Of a stretch of 64,000 bases of DNA, positions 17,219 to 24,561 are shown piece by piece. Numbering within the stretch: position 1 is the first letter of the stretch; each line of letters begins with the position of its first letter. A model generated the notes under the pieces. The model made no database searches, had not been told where the DNA came from, and saw only the letters and a list, made by a program, of their open reading frames with translations. Position numbers and translations under genes: made by a program. Source of the DNA: Alphaproteobacteria bacterium (GTDB lineage Bacteria; Pseudomonadota; Alphaproteobacteria; Rhizobiales; Xanthobacteraceae); contig JBBCGH010000001.1 of assembly GCA_037200445.1 (NCBI GenBank), forward strand, positions 2,294,001 through 2,358,000. Reading direction: 5' to 3'.

Positions 17219-17320
17219 GGCAGTCCCCGACGCGCTCGCCTTCGATCTTCACCCGCGACCGCATCATCCGTCCCGCCATCGTCATCTGCGTGCGCACCTC
17301 GGCCGAATAGTGCTGCGGCT
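17219..17320 (-). pseudogene. Fragment of a DUF3617 gene (3' end only)
   Basis: About 100 bases closely match the last codons of the complete DUF3617 gene at 19644-20096. Translated leftward it gives PQHYSAEVRTQMTMAG, RMMRSRVKIEGERVGDCP and a stop. Homology ends abruptly near 17320. It marks a duplication breakpoint in the decayed stretch 17.2-18.3 kb. Confidence 0.8.
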
Positions 17321-17545
17321 ACTCATAACTCGCGACCGCTGGGAATTGCTGATTGACGTCCGCCAAGTCCCGCAAGGTGCGGCAAGCGGGGCCCCGCCGC
17401 GCCGAATGGACACCAACAAAAATATACCAGCCAGGATGAAGATCCCCCCACCTATCGCACAGGTCAAACTGGGGAGGAACAGGCCGAGGGCCATGAACCC
17501 GGCGCCAAAAAGAATCACAAGGATCAAACCAACAATCCACACCAT
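17282..17545 (-). CDS. Small two-helix membrane protein, C-terminus uncertain
   Basis: The first ~50 residues are clearly hydrophobic in two segments (VGLILVILFGAGFMALGLFL and IGGGIFILAGIFLLVSI) and end in IRRGG. The ATG at 17545 has AGGTGATCG directly upstream, a good ribosome binding site. The remaining ~35 residues look like read-through into the DUF3617 fragment that overlaps it in another frame, so the original end was probably lost by rearrangement. No family is recognised. Confidence 0.45.
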   Translation of the reverse strand: MVWIVGLILVILFGAGFMALGLFLPSLTCAIGGGIFILAGIFLLVSIRRGGAPLAAPCGTWRTSISNSQRSRVMSSRSTIRPRCARR

Positions 17546-17665
17546 CGATCACCTCATGTGACTAGCGATCCAACCCCGAAACGGGCCTCTGACCTACGGA
17601 TTCACAAGTACACGCGTGCCCAATGGGTTGTCTGAATTTGCATAGCCGCCTCGTCCGACTTGGCG

Positions 17666-18053
17666 TTACCCGGCTGCTTTCATTGTGACCGGCGCCGGCT
17701 GTTGCTCCTGCATGGGCGTCTGGTGTGTCCCCTTGAGCCGTTCGCGGAGCCCTTGGACAACCACGTATAACGACGGGATCACGAATATCCCGACGCACGA
17801 GGCGGCCAGCATTCCGCCGAACACCGCAGTGCCGACGCCGCGCCGGCTGAGCGCCGCGGCCCCCTCGGCGATGACGAGTGGCAGGATGCCCAGGATGAAG
17901 GCGAAGCTCGTCATCATCACGGCACGGAATCTCTGACGCGCGCCCAGGACCGCCGCTTCCTGAATGCTCTTGCCATGCTCGCGCTGCTCTTTGGCAAACT
18001 CGACGATGAGAATGCCATTCTTGGCGGCGAGCGCGATCAACACGTGCTCTCAA
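17666..18053 (-). pseudogene. C-terminal fragment of an RND (AcrB/HAE1-type) efflux pump
   Basis: About 125 residues match the last part of an RND multidrug efflux transporter, including [18 protein letters not shown] (the helix 11 region), [21 protein letters not shown]-type sequence and [22 protein letters not shown] near the C-terminus. A full pump has over 1000 residues, so nearly 90% is missing. Homology stops at about 18053 where an unrelated fragment begins in the same orientation. The fragment cannot function as a pump. Confidence 0.82.
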
Positions 18054-18262
18054 GGGTACCGGCAAACGGGCCATGAGCGCGGCCATTGGCCGGCTTGAGG
18101 TATTCGACACTGACGAAATTCGTGCCGTAGGCCCACACGTCAAAATGGTTATAAAATAGAACGTTTCTCGGTGTTTGCCTCGGGCCGGGATTGGTGGCGG
18201 CGGGGACGTAGTCATAGCCAACGATGTTGTCGTTCACGATGAACAGCGGCGGCTGGGGGAGA
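18053..18262 (-). pseudogene. Internal fragment of a probable outer-membrane (Tsx-like) protein
   Basis: Leftward translation gives FIVNDNIVGYDYVPAA, TPRNVLFYNHFDVWAYGTNF and VSVEYLKPANGRAHGPFAG, then runs into the efflux pump fragment and stops. The HFDVWAYGTNF pattern recalls Tsx-like outer-membrane channel proteins of rhizobia, but this is from memory of the pattern. The signal peptide and the C-terminal barrel are both missing. It ends just upstream of the guanine deaminase gene, so recombination left a chimera of two gene pieces. Confidence 0.5.
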
Positions 18263-18275
18263 TGGAGAGACCTTC

Positions 18276-19592
18276 ATGCCAGCCAGACCGACGGCTATCC
18301 GCGGACCGGTGCTGACCTACACTGGCGATCCTTTCAAGGACGGCCTTGAACACACGATGGTCTATGAGTCGGATGCCATCGTTGCGATGGCGGACGGACT
18401 CATTACGCACTTCGGTCCGGCGGACAAAATCCGTTCGCAATTGTCTGCGGGCACCGAGGTCAAGAATTACGGCAAGGACGCGCTGATCTCCGGCGGCTTC
18501 CTCGACAGCCATGTGCACTTTCCGCAGACGCCGATGATCGCGGCGTTCGGGGAACAACTTCTCGACTGGCTCAACAAGTACGCCTTTCCCACCGAACGGA
18601 AATATGCCGACAAGGCCTTCGCCAGTTCGGTCGCCAAGGTTTTTCTGAATGAGCAATTGAAGAACGGCATCACGACGAGTTGCGTCTATTGCACGGTGTT
18701 CCCGCAATCCGTCGATGCGCTGTTCGAGGAAGCCGAGCGGCTCGGCATGCGGATCGCGGCGGGCAAGGTTTTGATGAACCGCAACGCGCCCGACTATCTG
18801 CTCGACACGACCAAGACCGGCTACGACGATTCCAAGGCGCTCATCAGGAAATGGCACGGCAAGAACCGGCTGATGTATGCGATCACGCCGCGCTTCGCGG
18901 GAACCAGCACGCCCGATCAGCTCGACTCAGCCGGAGCGCTGTGGAGCGAGCATCCCGAATGCTACATGCAGACGCACGTGTCGGAGAACAAGGGCGAAAT
19001 CGCCTGGGTCAAGGAGCTGTTCCCCGAGCGCAAGCGCTATCTCGACGTCTACGACCACCACAAGCTATGCCGCCCGCGCGCGGTGTTCGGGCACGGCATC
19101 CACCTCGACGACGACGAGATGCAGTGCATGCACAGAACCGGCTCGGCGATCTCGCATTGCCCAACCTCGAATTTCTTCCTGGGCAGCGGTTATTTCAACA
19201 TTCACCGCGCGGTGCAGAAGGACCGGCCGGTGCGGGTCGGGCTCGGCACCGACCTCGGCGCCGGCACCTCGTTCTCCATCCTGTTGACGCTCAACGAGGC
19301 CTACAAGGCAGCCCAGCTCAACAATAACAAGCTGACTGCGGGCCATGCCTACTATCTTGCGACGCGCGGCACCGCGCATTCGATGTACATCGAGGACAAG
19401 GTCGGCAGCATCGCGCCCGGCATGGAAGCAGACATTGTCGTGCTCGACATGAAGTCGACGCCGATCATCGATTACCGGATGCAATTCGCGCAGGACATCC
19501 ACGAGGCGCTGTTCATCCAGATGACAATGGGAGACGACCGCGCGGTGCGGGCGACCTACGTGGCCGGCGACCTGAAATACAGCCGCACCTAG
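18276..19592 (+). CDS. guaD: Guanine deaminase
   Basis: A 438-residue amidohydrolase-superfamily enzyme that hydrolyses guanine to xanthine and ammonia in purine catabolism, with one zinc ion in the cytoplasm. Metal and substrate motifs are clear: GFLDSHVHFPQT (HxH near residue 75), ATHVSENKGE-type sequence near 230, VFGHGIHL, SHCPTSNFFLGSG and GLGTDLGAGTSFS with the catalytic Asp. The C-terminus has GSIAPGMEADIVVLD. The length is usual for GuaD. It is followed convergently by the DUF3617 gene and preceded by gene fragments, so it probably has its own promoter. Confidence 0.95.
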   Translation: MPARPTAIRGPVLTYTGDPFKDGLEHTMVYESDAIVAMADGLITHFGPADKIRSQLSAGTEVKNYGKDALISGGFLDSHVHFPQTPMIAAFGEQLLDWLNKYAFPTERKYADKAFASSVAKVFLNEQLKNGITTSCVYCTVFPQSVDALFEEAERLGMRIAAGKVLMNRNAPDYLLDTTKTGYDDSKALIRKWHGKNRLMYAITPRFAGTSTPDQLDSAGALWSEHPECYMQTHVSENKGEIAWVKELFPERKRYLDVYDHHKLCRPRAVFGHGIHLDDDEMQCMHRTGSAISHCPTSNFFLGSGYFNIHRAVQKDRPVRVGLGTDLGAGTSFSILLTLNEAYKAAQLNNNKLTAGHAYYLATRGTAHSMYIEDKVGSIAPGMEADIVVLDMKSTPIIDYRMQFAQDIHEALFIQMTMGDDRAVRATYVAGDLKYSRT

Positions 19593-19643
19593 AGCGCGCG
19601 CACGCGGCTGCCTGAGAGCGCCGGCCGCGCGCCGGCATGAGCG

Positions 19644-20096
19644 CTACGGGCACTCCCCGACGCGCTCGCCTTCGATCTTTACGCGCGACCGCATCATTTG
19701 TCCCGCCATCGTCATCTGCGTGCGCACCTCGGCCGAATAGTGCTGCGGCGTGTCGAACAGGAAGGCGCCCGCGATCTCCATGTTCACCTGGCCGGTGCAG
19801 GTGAGGCGCCATTTCAGCGAGGTTGCCGTCACCTCGTGCTCGGCCCGTTCGCAGGTCGCGCCGACCGTGGTCGCCTCGGGCGAAAAGGTCTTGCCGAGGT
19901 CGGAAACCTCCGCCGGCGTGAGGCAGCGCATCCGCTCGTTCGGCGGCGCCGGCGCGCCGTTGATCTCAGGGCTGCTCGTCACCTTCCAGTAGCCGGCCTG
20001 CAGGCCGTCCGCATGGGCGAGGCCACACGCGAGAAGGAACGCCGCGAGGCTTGATGCGATCTGGAATAGGAAACGATGTGCCACGCGCGCCTCCAT
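19644..20096 (-). CDS. DUF3617 domain protein, exported
   Basis: A 150-residue predicted periplasmic protein: a signal peptide (FLLACGLAHADG cleavage region), then the DUF3617 pattern GLQAGYWKVTSSPEINGAPA, the cysteine pair in MRCLTPAEV and GATCERAEHEV, and LTCTGQVNMEIAG with QHYSAEVRTQM near the end. Function is unknown for the family. The start is the ATG at 20096; a GTG four codons later is possible. Its 3' end also occurs as a fragment at 17219-17320, oriented the same way, with guanine deaminase between the copies. Confidence 0.85.
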   Translation of the reverse strand: MEARVAHRFLFQIASSLAAFLLACGLAHADGLQAGYWKVTSSPEINGAPAPPNERMRCLTPAEVSDLGKTFSPEATTVGATCERAEHEVTATSLKWRLTCTGQVNMEIAGAFLFDTPQHYSAEVRTQMTMAGQMMRSRVKIEGERVGECP

Positions 20097-20187
20097 GGAT
20101 CGACGAGCAATCGCGCGTTTTCGAGGTGAGTGCAATGGACGCCGGAGGCGGATATGTTCGACCGGTCCGAACGAGGGGAGGGCACAC

Positions 20188-21645
20188 ATGGCCCGCATGA
20201 CACTGAACCGGCGCCGGCTTCTGCGCACCGCCGCATTGGCAATGTTCGCGCTCGCGCCCCGGCGATCCTTCGCGCAGCCGGCGCGCAATGCCGCAACGCC
20301 TGCCGCATCGCTGCCGCCGCGCGGCGAGCTCATCATCCGCGGCGCGACCGTGCTCACCATGGACCCCGCCGTGCCGGATCTCTCCGGTGGCGACGTGCAT
20401 GTGCGCGACGGCGCCATCGTGGCGGTCGCGCAGAAGATCGACGCGCCGGCCGCGCAAGTGATCGACGGCGCCGGGACGATCTGCATCCCGGGATTCATCG
20501 ACACGCACTTCCACATGTGGACGTCGGTATTCCGCCCGTTCGTGCGCGCCGATGTCGGCCCGCTCGGCTACTTCCCGGTGACGGCGCGCCTCGGCCCGTT
20601 GATGGCGCCGGAGGACAGCTACCGTGCGGTGCGTCTCGGCGCGATCGACGCGCTCGCCGCCGGCATCACCACGGTGCACAACTGGGCGCACAACACGCGC
20701 AGCCCGGAGCATGCCGATGCCGAGCTCTCGGCGATGCGCGACCTGGGCGTGCGCGGGCGCTTCGCCTACGGCACGCCGGTCGGCTTTGCCGACGATGCGC
20801 CGATGGATCTTGCCGGCCTCGCACGCGTCAAGCGCGACTGGATGCCCGACAAAGACGGCCTGCTGACCCTCGGCATCTGCTCGCGCAATCTCGGCGCCGT
20901 GACCATCGGCGGCGGTGCGGCGTCATCGCGCGGCACGCTGACGATCGAGAACATCAAGCGCGACTGGGACGGCGCCCGCGCGCTCGGCTTGCCGATCACC
21001 ATGCATACCTCCGGCGCAAGCCCGATCATGGCGCTGGAGCGGGCAGGGCTCATCGGCCCCGACGTGCAGTTCATCCATCCGCTGCTCACCACGCCCGAGG
21101 AGCGCGAGGTGTTGAAGAGCCGCGGCGCCAGCTATTCGACCGCGCCGCAGCTTGAATCGCGCCGCGGTTCGCAGCTCGGCGTCATCCAGCTTGGCGAATT
21201 GCTCGCGGCCGGCGTCAAGGTCAGCATCTCGACCGACCACATCGCGTCGATCAGCTGCGATCCGTTCTCCTCGATGCGCATCCTGTTCGCGCTGCACTCG
21301 CACCGCCTGCCGCAGATGCCGCTCACGCTCAAGCGCCTGTTGCAGCTTGCGACGCTCGACGGCGCGGTCGACCTCGGCATCGCGGATCGCACCGGCTCGA
21401 TCACGCCGGGCAAGCGCGCCGACCTTCTGCTGCTGCGCGCGACCGACCTGAACATGGCGCCGGCTGGCGACCCTTACGAGGCGGTGGTGTCGTTCGCGTC
21501 CCCGGCGAATATCGACATGGTCATGGTCGACGGCCGCATCCTGCGCCGTGCGGGCAAGTTCACCGCGGCCGACGAGGCGCAGATCGTCGCGCAGGCGCGC
21601 GAAGCCGCTGCCGCGCTGCGCGAGAAGGCGAAGTGGCCGACGTGA
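20188..21645 (+). CDS. Tat-exported amidohydrolase-family enzyme
   Basis: A 485-residue metal-dependent hydrolase of the amidohydrolase (cytosine deaminase/chlorohydrolase-like) superfamily. The N-terminus has a twin-arginine signal (LNRRRLLRTAALAMFALAP) ending at SFAQP, so the enzyme is probably folded before export to the periplasm. Motifs are IDTHFHMW (HxH), TTVHNWAHN, ITMHTSGASP, FIHPLL and SISTDHIAS with the catalytic Asp. The C-terminus has GSITPGKRADLLLLRATDL. The substrate is unknown. The ATG at 20188 has GAGGGGAGG about nine bases upstream and fits the signal peptide. Confidence 0.88.
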   Translation: MARMTLNRRRLLRTAALAMFALAPRRSFAQPARNAATPAASLPPRGELIIRGATVLTMDPAVPDLSGGDVHVRDGAIVAVAQKIDAPAAQVIDGAGTICIPGFIDTHFHMWTSVFRPFVRADVGPLGYFPVTARLGPLMAPEDSYRAVRLGAIDALAAGITTVHNWAHNTRSPEHADAELSAMRDLGVRGRFAYGTPVGFADDAPMDLAGLARVKRDWMPDKDGLLTLGICSRNLGAVTIGGGAASSRGTLTIENIKRDWDGARALGLPITMHTSGASPIMALERAGLIGPDVQFIHPLLTTPEEREVLKSRGASYSTAPQLESRRGSQLGVIQLGELLAAGVKVSISTDHIASISCDPFSSMRILFALHSHRLPQMPLTLKRLLQLATLDGAVDLGIADRTGSITPGKRADLLLLRATDLNMAPAGDPYEAVVSFASPANIDMVMVDGRILRRAGKFTAADEAQIVAQAREAAAALREKAKWPT

Positions 21646-21711
21646 GCGCAGGCGATAGGTGAGCGGGGATATCCGGAGAACTGTTGCGCGTTCAACAGGT
21701 TGTAAAATATT

Positions 21712-21763
21712 TTCCTATCTGTAGGAATTTGCGCTTGACAGCGAGTCGGTGCTCGGGTATCAA
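21712..21763 (+). promoter_or_regulatory. Operator-like dyad and promoter, copy 1
   Basis: A dyad TTCCTA-N4-TAGGAA (21712-21727) lies seven bases upstream of TTGACA (21735-21740), a 17-base spacer and TATCAA (21758-21763): a near-consensus sigma-70-type promoter. The same arrangement recurs at 23837-23886. The dyad position suggests a repressor or activator site. The promoter would read into a hairpin terminator about 30 bases downstream and then the toxin-like gene at 21897. Confidence 0.7.
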
Positions 21764-21792
21764 ACGCGCACGCTCCACAATTGGGTTTTGAG

Positions 21793-21820
21793 AACGCCGC
21801 GGCCGCCCCGCGGCGTTTTT
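21793..21820 (+). terminator. Strong intrinsic terminator in the leader, copy 1
   Basis: A perfect 10-bp stem aacgccgcgg/ccgcggcgtt (21793-21802 and 21808-21817) with a 5-base loop is followed by T's (five in all, two within the stem). It sits only about 30-50 bases after the promoter, so the default product is a short RNA unless termination is prevented. A copy with identical stem and loop is at 23916-23943. Confidence 0.82.
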
Positions 21821-21896
21821 AATTTTCGGCGCGGAGCAGGCGTAGGGGGCAAGAAGCGGCACTCGCCGCGCGCCCTACAATCCGTCGGTTCACATC

Positions 21897-22931
21897 ATGG
21901 ACGACTTCGATCCCGCAGAGCTCGAGCGGATACGCCGCTTTGGGCGCGCCGACTGGCGCCGCTTCGTCCGCCCCGGCTGGGAACGCTTCGTTCGCCCCGC
22001 CGGGCGCGAGGCGCAGCGCAAAGAGTTCGCGAAGTGGGAGCGCGCCTTCGAGACGCCAATGGCGCGCCGCCTACGCAAGGAGCAGGAGGAGCGCGAGCAG
22101 ATCGAACGTGAACGTCTGGAGGCGGAGCACCGGGCGGAGATCGACCGCGAAGCGCTCGCGATCAAGGCCGAGCTCGCATCGCTGCGCGTGGAGCTGGTGT
22201 GGGCCGAACTCCGCTGGAAGGCCGAGTGCGCCGAGCGCAAACGGCGTGCGGACCTCCGCTGGGAGCGCTTCATGGCCGCCTTCCTGCGCGGCGACTTCCG
22301 TCACAAGGCTGGCTTCGACCCGAGCCAGTTGCGCGTGCCCGCGGGCAACAGCGTTCAGAGCGGCCGGTGGACCGCCGATCCTCAATTCACGCGCCTTGCT
22401 GCTAGCGGGAAGCTTCCGCCGACGCTTGGTCACAACAGCGGGAACTTCGACATCCCGCCGGATCGGCCGGAGGATCCGCGGGAACGTACGGGAGCCATCA
22501 GGGCGGCCGCGAGATTCTTGGCAAAGATTCCGGGGCCAATTGGCCGAGCCGCGGCCTTGGTTGCGATCCTAGAGGGCGCGTCGTGGCTTCGCGAACACCA
22601 AGCCGAAATCGAGACGCAGCTTGATCCCCCAAAGACACTCCAAGAACTTCAGGACGCGGTGCACGTTGACCGCCCCGGAACGCAAATTCATCATATTGTC
22701 GAGCAGGGGCCGGCCGAGAGGGAAGGGTTTGCACGTTCAAAGATTGACGCGCCGGACAATCTAGTTCGAATTTCGAAGCAAAAGCACCAGGAGATCTCGG
22801 AGTGGTTTTCGACGAAAAACGTGCGCTATGGGCTTGGAACGCCGCGCGACTGGCTACGCGGAAAAAGCTGGGAAGATCGGAGGGCGGTTGGTATTGAGAA
22901 GCTTATCGACGTAGGGGTCCTCAAGCCATGA
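21897..22931 (+). CDS. Phage/GTA-associated polymorphic-toxin-like protein with coiled coil and C-terminal HNH-type nuclease
   Basis: A 344-residue modular protein. Residues 1-55 are Arg-rich (DWRRFVRPGWERFVRP). A long charged coiled coil covers about 55-125 (KEQEEREQIERERLEAEHRA). DLRWERFMAAF is followed by the junction motif DPSQLRVPAGNS near 141, a hydrophobic stretch (AAALVAILEGASWL), and a C-terminal domain with IHHIVEQG, DAPDNLVRISKQKHQEISEW and PRDWLRGKSWEDRR. The HH and the later H fit an HNH/endonuclease VII-like toxin fold (inference from motifs). Its stop overlaps the next gene's ATG (ATGA), and that gene encodes a DUF2019 protein, a family used as immunity proteins. The coiled coil recurs in a broken copy at 23303-23539. 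Confidence 0.72.
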   Translation: MDDFDPAELERIRRFGRADWRRFVRPGWERFVRPAGREAQRKEFAKWERAFETPMARRLRKEQEEREQIERERLEAEHRAEIDREALAIKAELASLRVELVWAELRWKAECAERKRRADLRWERFMAAFLRGDFRHKAGFDPSQLRVPAGNSVQSGRWTADPQFTRLAASGKLPPTLGHNSGNFDIPPDRPEDPRERTGAIRAAARFLAKIPGPIGRAAALVAILEGASWLREHQAEIETQLDPPKTLQELQDAVHVDRPGTQIHHIVEQGPAEREGFARSKIDAPDNLVRISKQKHQEISEWFSTKNVRYGLGTPRDWLRGKSWEDRRAVGIEKLIDVGVLKP

Positions 22932-23299
22932 AGAAACAAAAGCTTGATGCAGCTTCAGTCGACGAGATTGTGGAACGTTTCATTGGCCTCTGCGCCGAGA
23001 AAGATCGCGAGCTGCTGCGCGGAGATGTCCCACGGGTCAATGAGCTCTTCGACGACATCGAGGCCATCAAACAAGAGCTCAAGTCACGCCCTGGGGACCA
23101 GCGGCACGCTCTCATTTCGCTCTACCGGCACGATAACATGCAAGTTCGCTTGGAAGCGGCAACGGCAACGCTAGCGATTGCGCCGGAAGCTGCACGTAGG
23201 GCACTAGAGGACCTCAAAGCCTCTGGATGGATGCCGCAAGCGGGTGAGGCCAGCCACACCTTTTGGACGCTAGAGCGCGGAATATTCAAGCCGACCTGA
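22928..23299 (+). CDS. DUF2019-type probable immunity protein
   Basis: A 123-residue all-helical protein with the DUF2019/HEAT-like pattern: VERFIGLCAEKDRELLRGDV, FDDIEAIKQELKSR and ALISLYRHDNMQVRLEAATATL, ending APEAARRALEDLKAS. DUF2019 proteins are found beside polymorphic toxins as immunity proteins. Translation is coupled to the upstream toxin gene by an ATGA overlap. It is therefore expected to neutralise the HNH-type toxin in the producing cell; this is inference from position and family. Confidence 0.72.
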   Translation: MKKQKLDAASVDEIVERFIGLCAEKDRELLRGDVPRVNELFDDIEAIKQELKSRPGDQRHALISLYRHDNMQVRLEAATATLAIAPEAARRALEDLKASGWMPQAGEASHTFWTLERGIFKPT

Positions 23300-23302
23300 G
23301 CG

Positions 23303-23539
23303 CCGCTGGCTGCGCAAGGAGCAGGAGGAGCGCGAGCAAATAGAGCAGGAGCGTCTGGAAGCCGAGCGCCGCGCGGAGATCGAGCGCGAAGCGCTCGCGA
23401 TCAAGGCCGAGCTCGCATCGCTGCGCGTGGAGCGGAGATATACTTTCGGCAAACGTATGGCGTGGGCGTCATGATCCGCCATGATCCATATTCGGCCCGC
23501 GGCTATCTCATCGTCTCCGGCTTTCCAAGCAATCGGTAG
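23303..23539 (+). pseudogene. Remnant of a second coiled-coil toxin gene
   Basis: Bases 23303-23435 closely repeat the coiled-coil part of the toxin gene at 21897 (LRKEQEEREQIEQERLEAE, EREALAIKAELASLRVE). After an apparent deletion and frame change the next stretch reads TYGVGVMIRHDPYSARG, YLIVSGFPSNR and a stop at 23537-23539. That ending resembles the C-terminal strand of barnase/EndoU-like RNase toxins (from memory of the pattern). The N-terminus and most of the toxin domain are missing, so it cannot work. Confidence 0.6.
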
Positions 23540-23544
23540 CAGTC

Positions 23545-23790
23545 ATGTCTTGGCCAGATCCCGAAAAGTTTGAAATCACCTGTTACCTGGCCTGGGGTGG
23601 CGCGGAAGTAACGTATCGGCTTGGCAGCAAGGGAGAATATGAGGCGGTGCGACGCGCATTGGGGGACATGCTTGCCGCCCGGCATGGCGGGAAAGCGGCT
23701 GATTTTTTCTCGCTGCATCCAGGTTACTATGCCTTTGACGACGGGGATCGCGCGGCGTTCGACGAGATCATGCGCGGCAAGGGAGTCTGA
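23545..23790 (+). CDS. Small protein, possible orphan immunity protein
   Basis: An 81-residue acidic protein (DPEKFEITCYLAWGGAEVTY, GEYEAVRRALGDMLAARHGG, HPGYYAFDDGDRAAFDEIM). No family is recognised. It starts five bases after the stop of the broken toxin remnant, where an immunity gene would be expected, and its composition looks like real coding sequence. No good ribosome binding site is visible at the ATG, consistent with former translational coupling to the toxin. Role inferred only from position. Confidence 0.5.
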   Translation: MSWPDPEKFEITCYLAWGGAEVTYRLGSKGEYEAVRRALGDMLAARHGGKAADFFSLHPGYYAFDDGDRAAFDEIMRGKGV

Positions 23791-23836
23791 ACCCTCGCCC
23801 CCGGTGCCGCCCGGTTTCTGCGCCGCGAAAATTATG

Positions 23837-23886
23837 TTCCTATCATAGGAACGTCGCTTGACAGCGAGTCGGTCCTCTGCTAGGAA
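23837..23886 (+). promoter_or_regulatory. Operator-like dyad and promoter, copy 2
   Basis: TTCCTA-N3-TAGGAA (23837-23851) lies six bases upstream of TTGACA (23858-23863), a 17-base spacer and TAGGAA (23881-23886). The layout, the bases after TTGACA (GCGAGTCGGT) and the downstream leader match copy 1. The -10 box is weaker than in copy 1. It precedes the terminase genes. Confidence 0.68.
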
Positions 23887-23915
23887 AGGCGCACGCTCCA
23901 TAATTGGGTTTCGAG

Positions 23916-23943
23916 AACGCCGCGGCCGCCCCGCGGCGTTTTT
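23916..23943 (+). terminator. Strong intrinsic terminator in the leader, copy 2
   Basis: The 10-bp stem aacgccgcgg/ccgcggcgtt (23916-23925 and 23931-23940) with loop ccgcc is followed by T's. It lies between promoter copy 2 and the small terminase gene. As in copy 1 it would cut transcription after about 50 bases unless antitermination occurs. Confidence 0.8.
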
Positions 23944-23997
23944 CGTTTCGGCCGCACCCAAAGCACAGGCGGCCGCCCGTGCCGTGAAGGCAAACAC

Positions 23998-24561
23998 ATG
24001 CCGGTACCGCCCCGCATCTTTACGCCCGAAGAGACCGCCGACTTGCGCCACAGCTACGTGGAAACCGACGAACCGCTGACCTCGATCGCGAGACGGCACC
24101 GCACCAGCGAGAAGACGCTGTCGCGAAACTTCCGGACCTGGGGCTGGCCGCACCGCAGGCAAACCGTGCGCAGAGAAATGGCGCAGCCTGCGCCGGCTCC
24201 CGTCGCGCCGCCGCCGCCGGCGCTGACCCCCGGGGACGAGGCCGCCGCCGCGGACATCGAGGCGACCGTGCACCGCGAGGTCGAGGCGATCCGCATGATC
24301 GTGGCGCGCCTGCCGGTGAGCACGAACGGCGCGGCGGCGGAACGCACCGCGCGGGCGCTGGCGACGCTCACACGCACGCTGCAGGAGGTGATCCGCCTGC
24401 GCGCAATGAAAACCGCGCAAACTGCGCCCGAGCTCAAGAAAAACCGAGTGCCGACTGACCCCGATGAATTCCTCATTGAACTTGCGCGACGCATGGATGC
24501 GTTTGCAGCGTCGCGGACTGGGGACGGCCTTCCTGATGCAGGAGGAGCCGGAGTGGACTGA
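23998..24561 (+). CDS. Small terminase subunit-like protein, copy 1
   Basis: A 187-residue protein with an N-terminal helix-turn-helix-like region (TPEETADLRHSYVETDEPLTSIARRHRTSEKTLSRNF) written here only in part: key words are SIARRHRTSEKTLSR. A Pro/Ala-rich linker and a helical C-terminal half follow (ERTARALATLTRTLQEVIRLRA, RMDAFAASRTGDGLP). It ends inside the large terminase gene with a 98-base overlap. Small subunits recognise DNA for packaging; the position and its paralogue at 35541 support the call. It follows the second promoter/terminator cassette. Confidence 0.72.
   Translation: MPVPPRIFTPEETADLRHSYVETDEPLTSIARRHRTSEKTLSRNFRTWGWPHRRQTVRREMAQPAPAPVAPPPPALTPGDEAAAADIEATVHREVEAIRMIVARLPVSTNGAAAERTARALATLTRTLQEVIRLRAMKTAQTAPELKKNRVPTDPDEFLIELARRMDAFAASRTGDGLPDAGGAGVD

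Noticed and set aside
18037-18237. Intact small gene upstream of guaD
   Set aside because: It continues into a truncated RND fragment and lacks both ends of the family it resembles; better read as a fragment.
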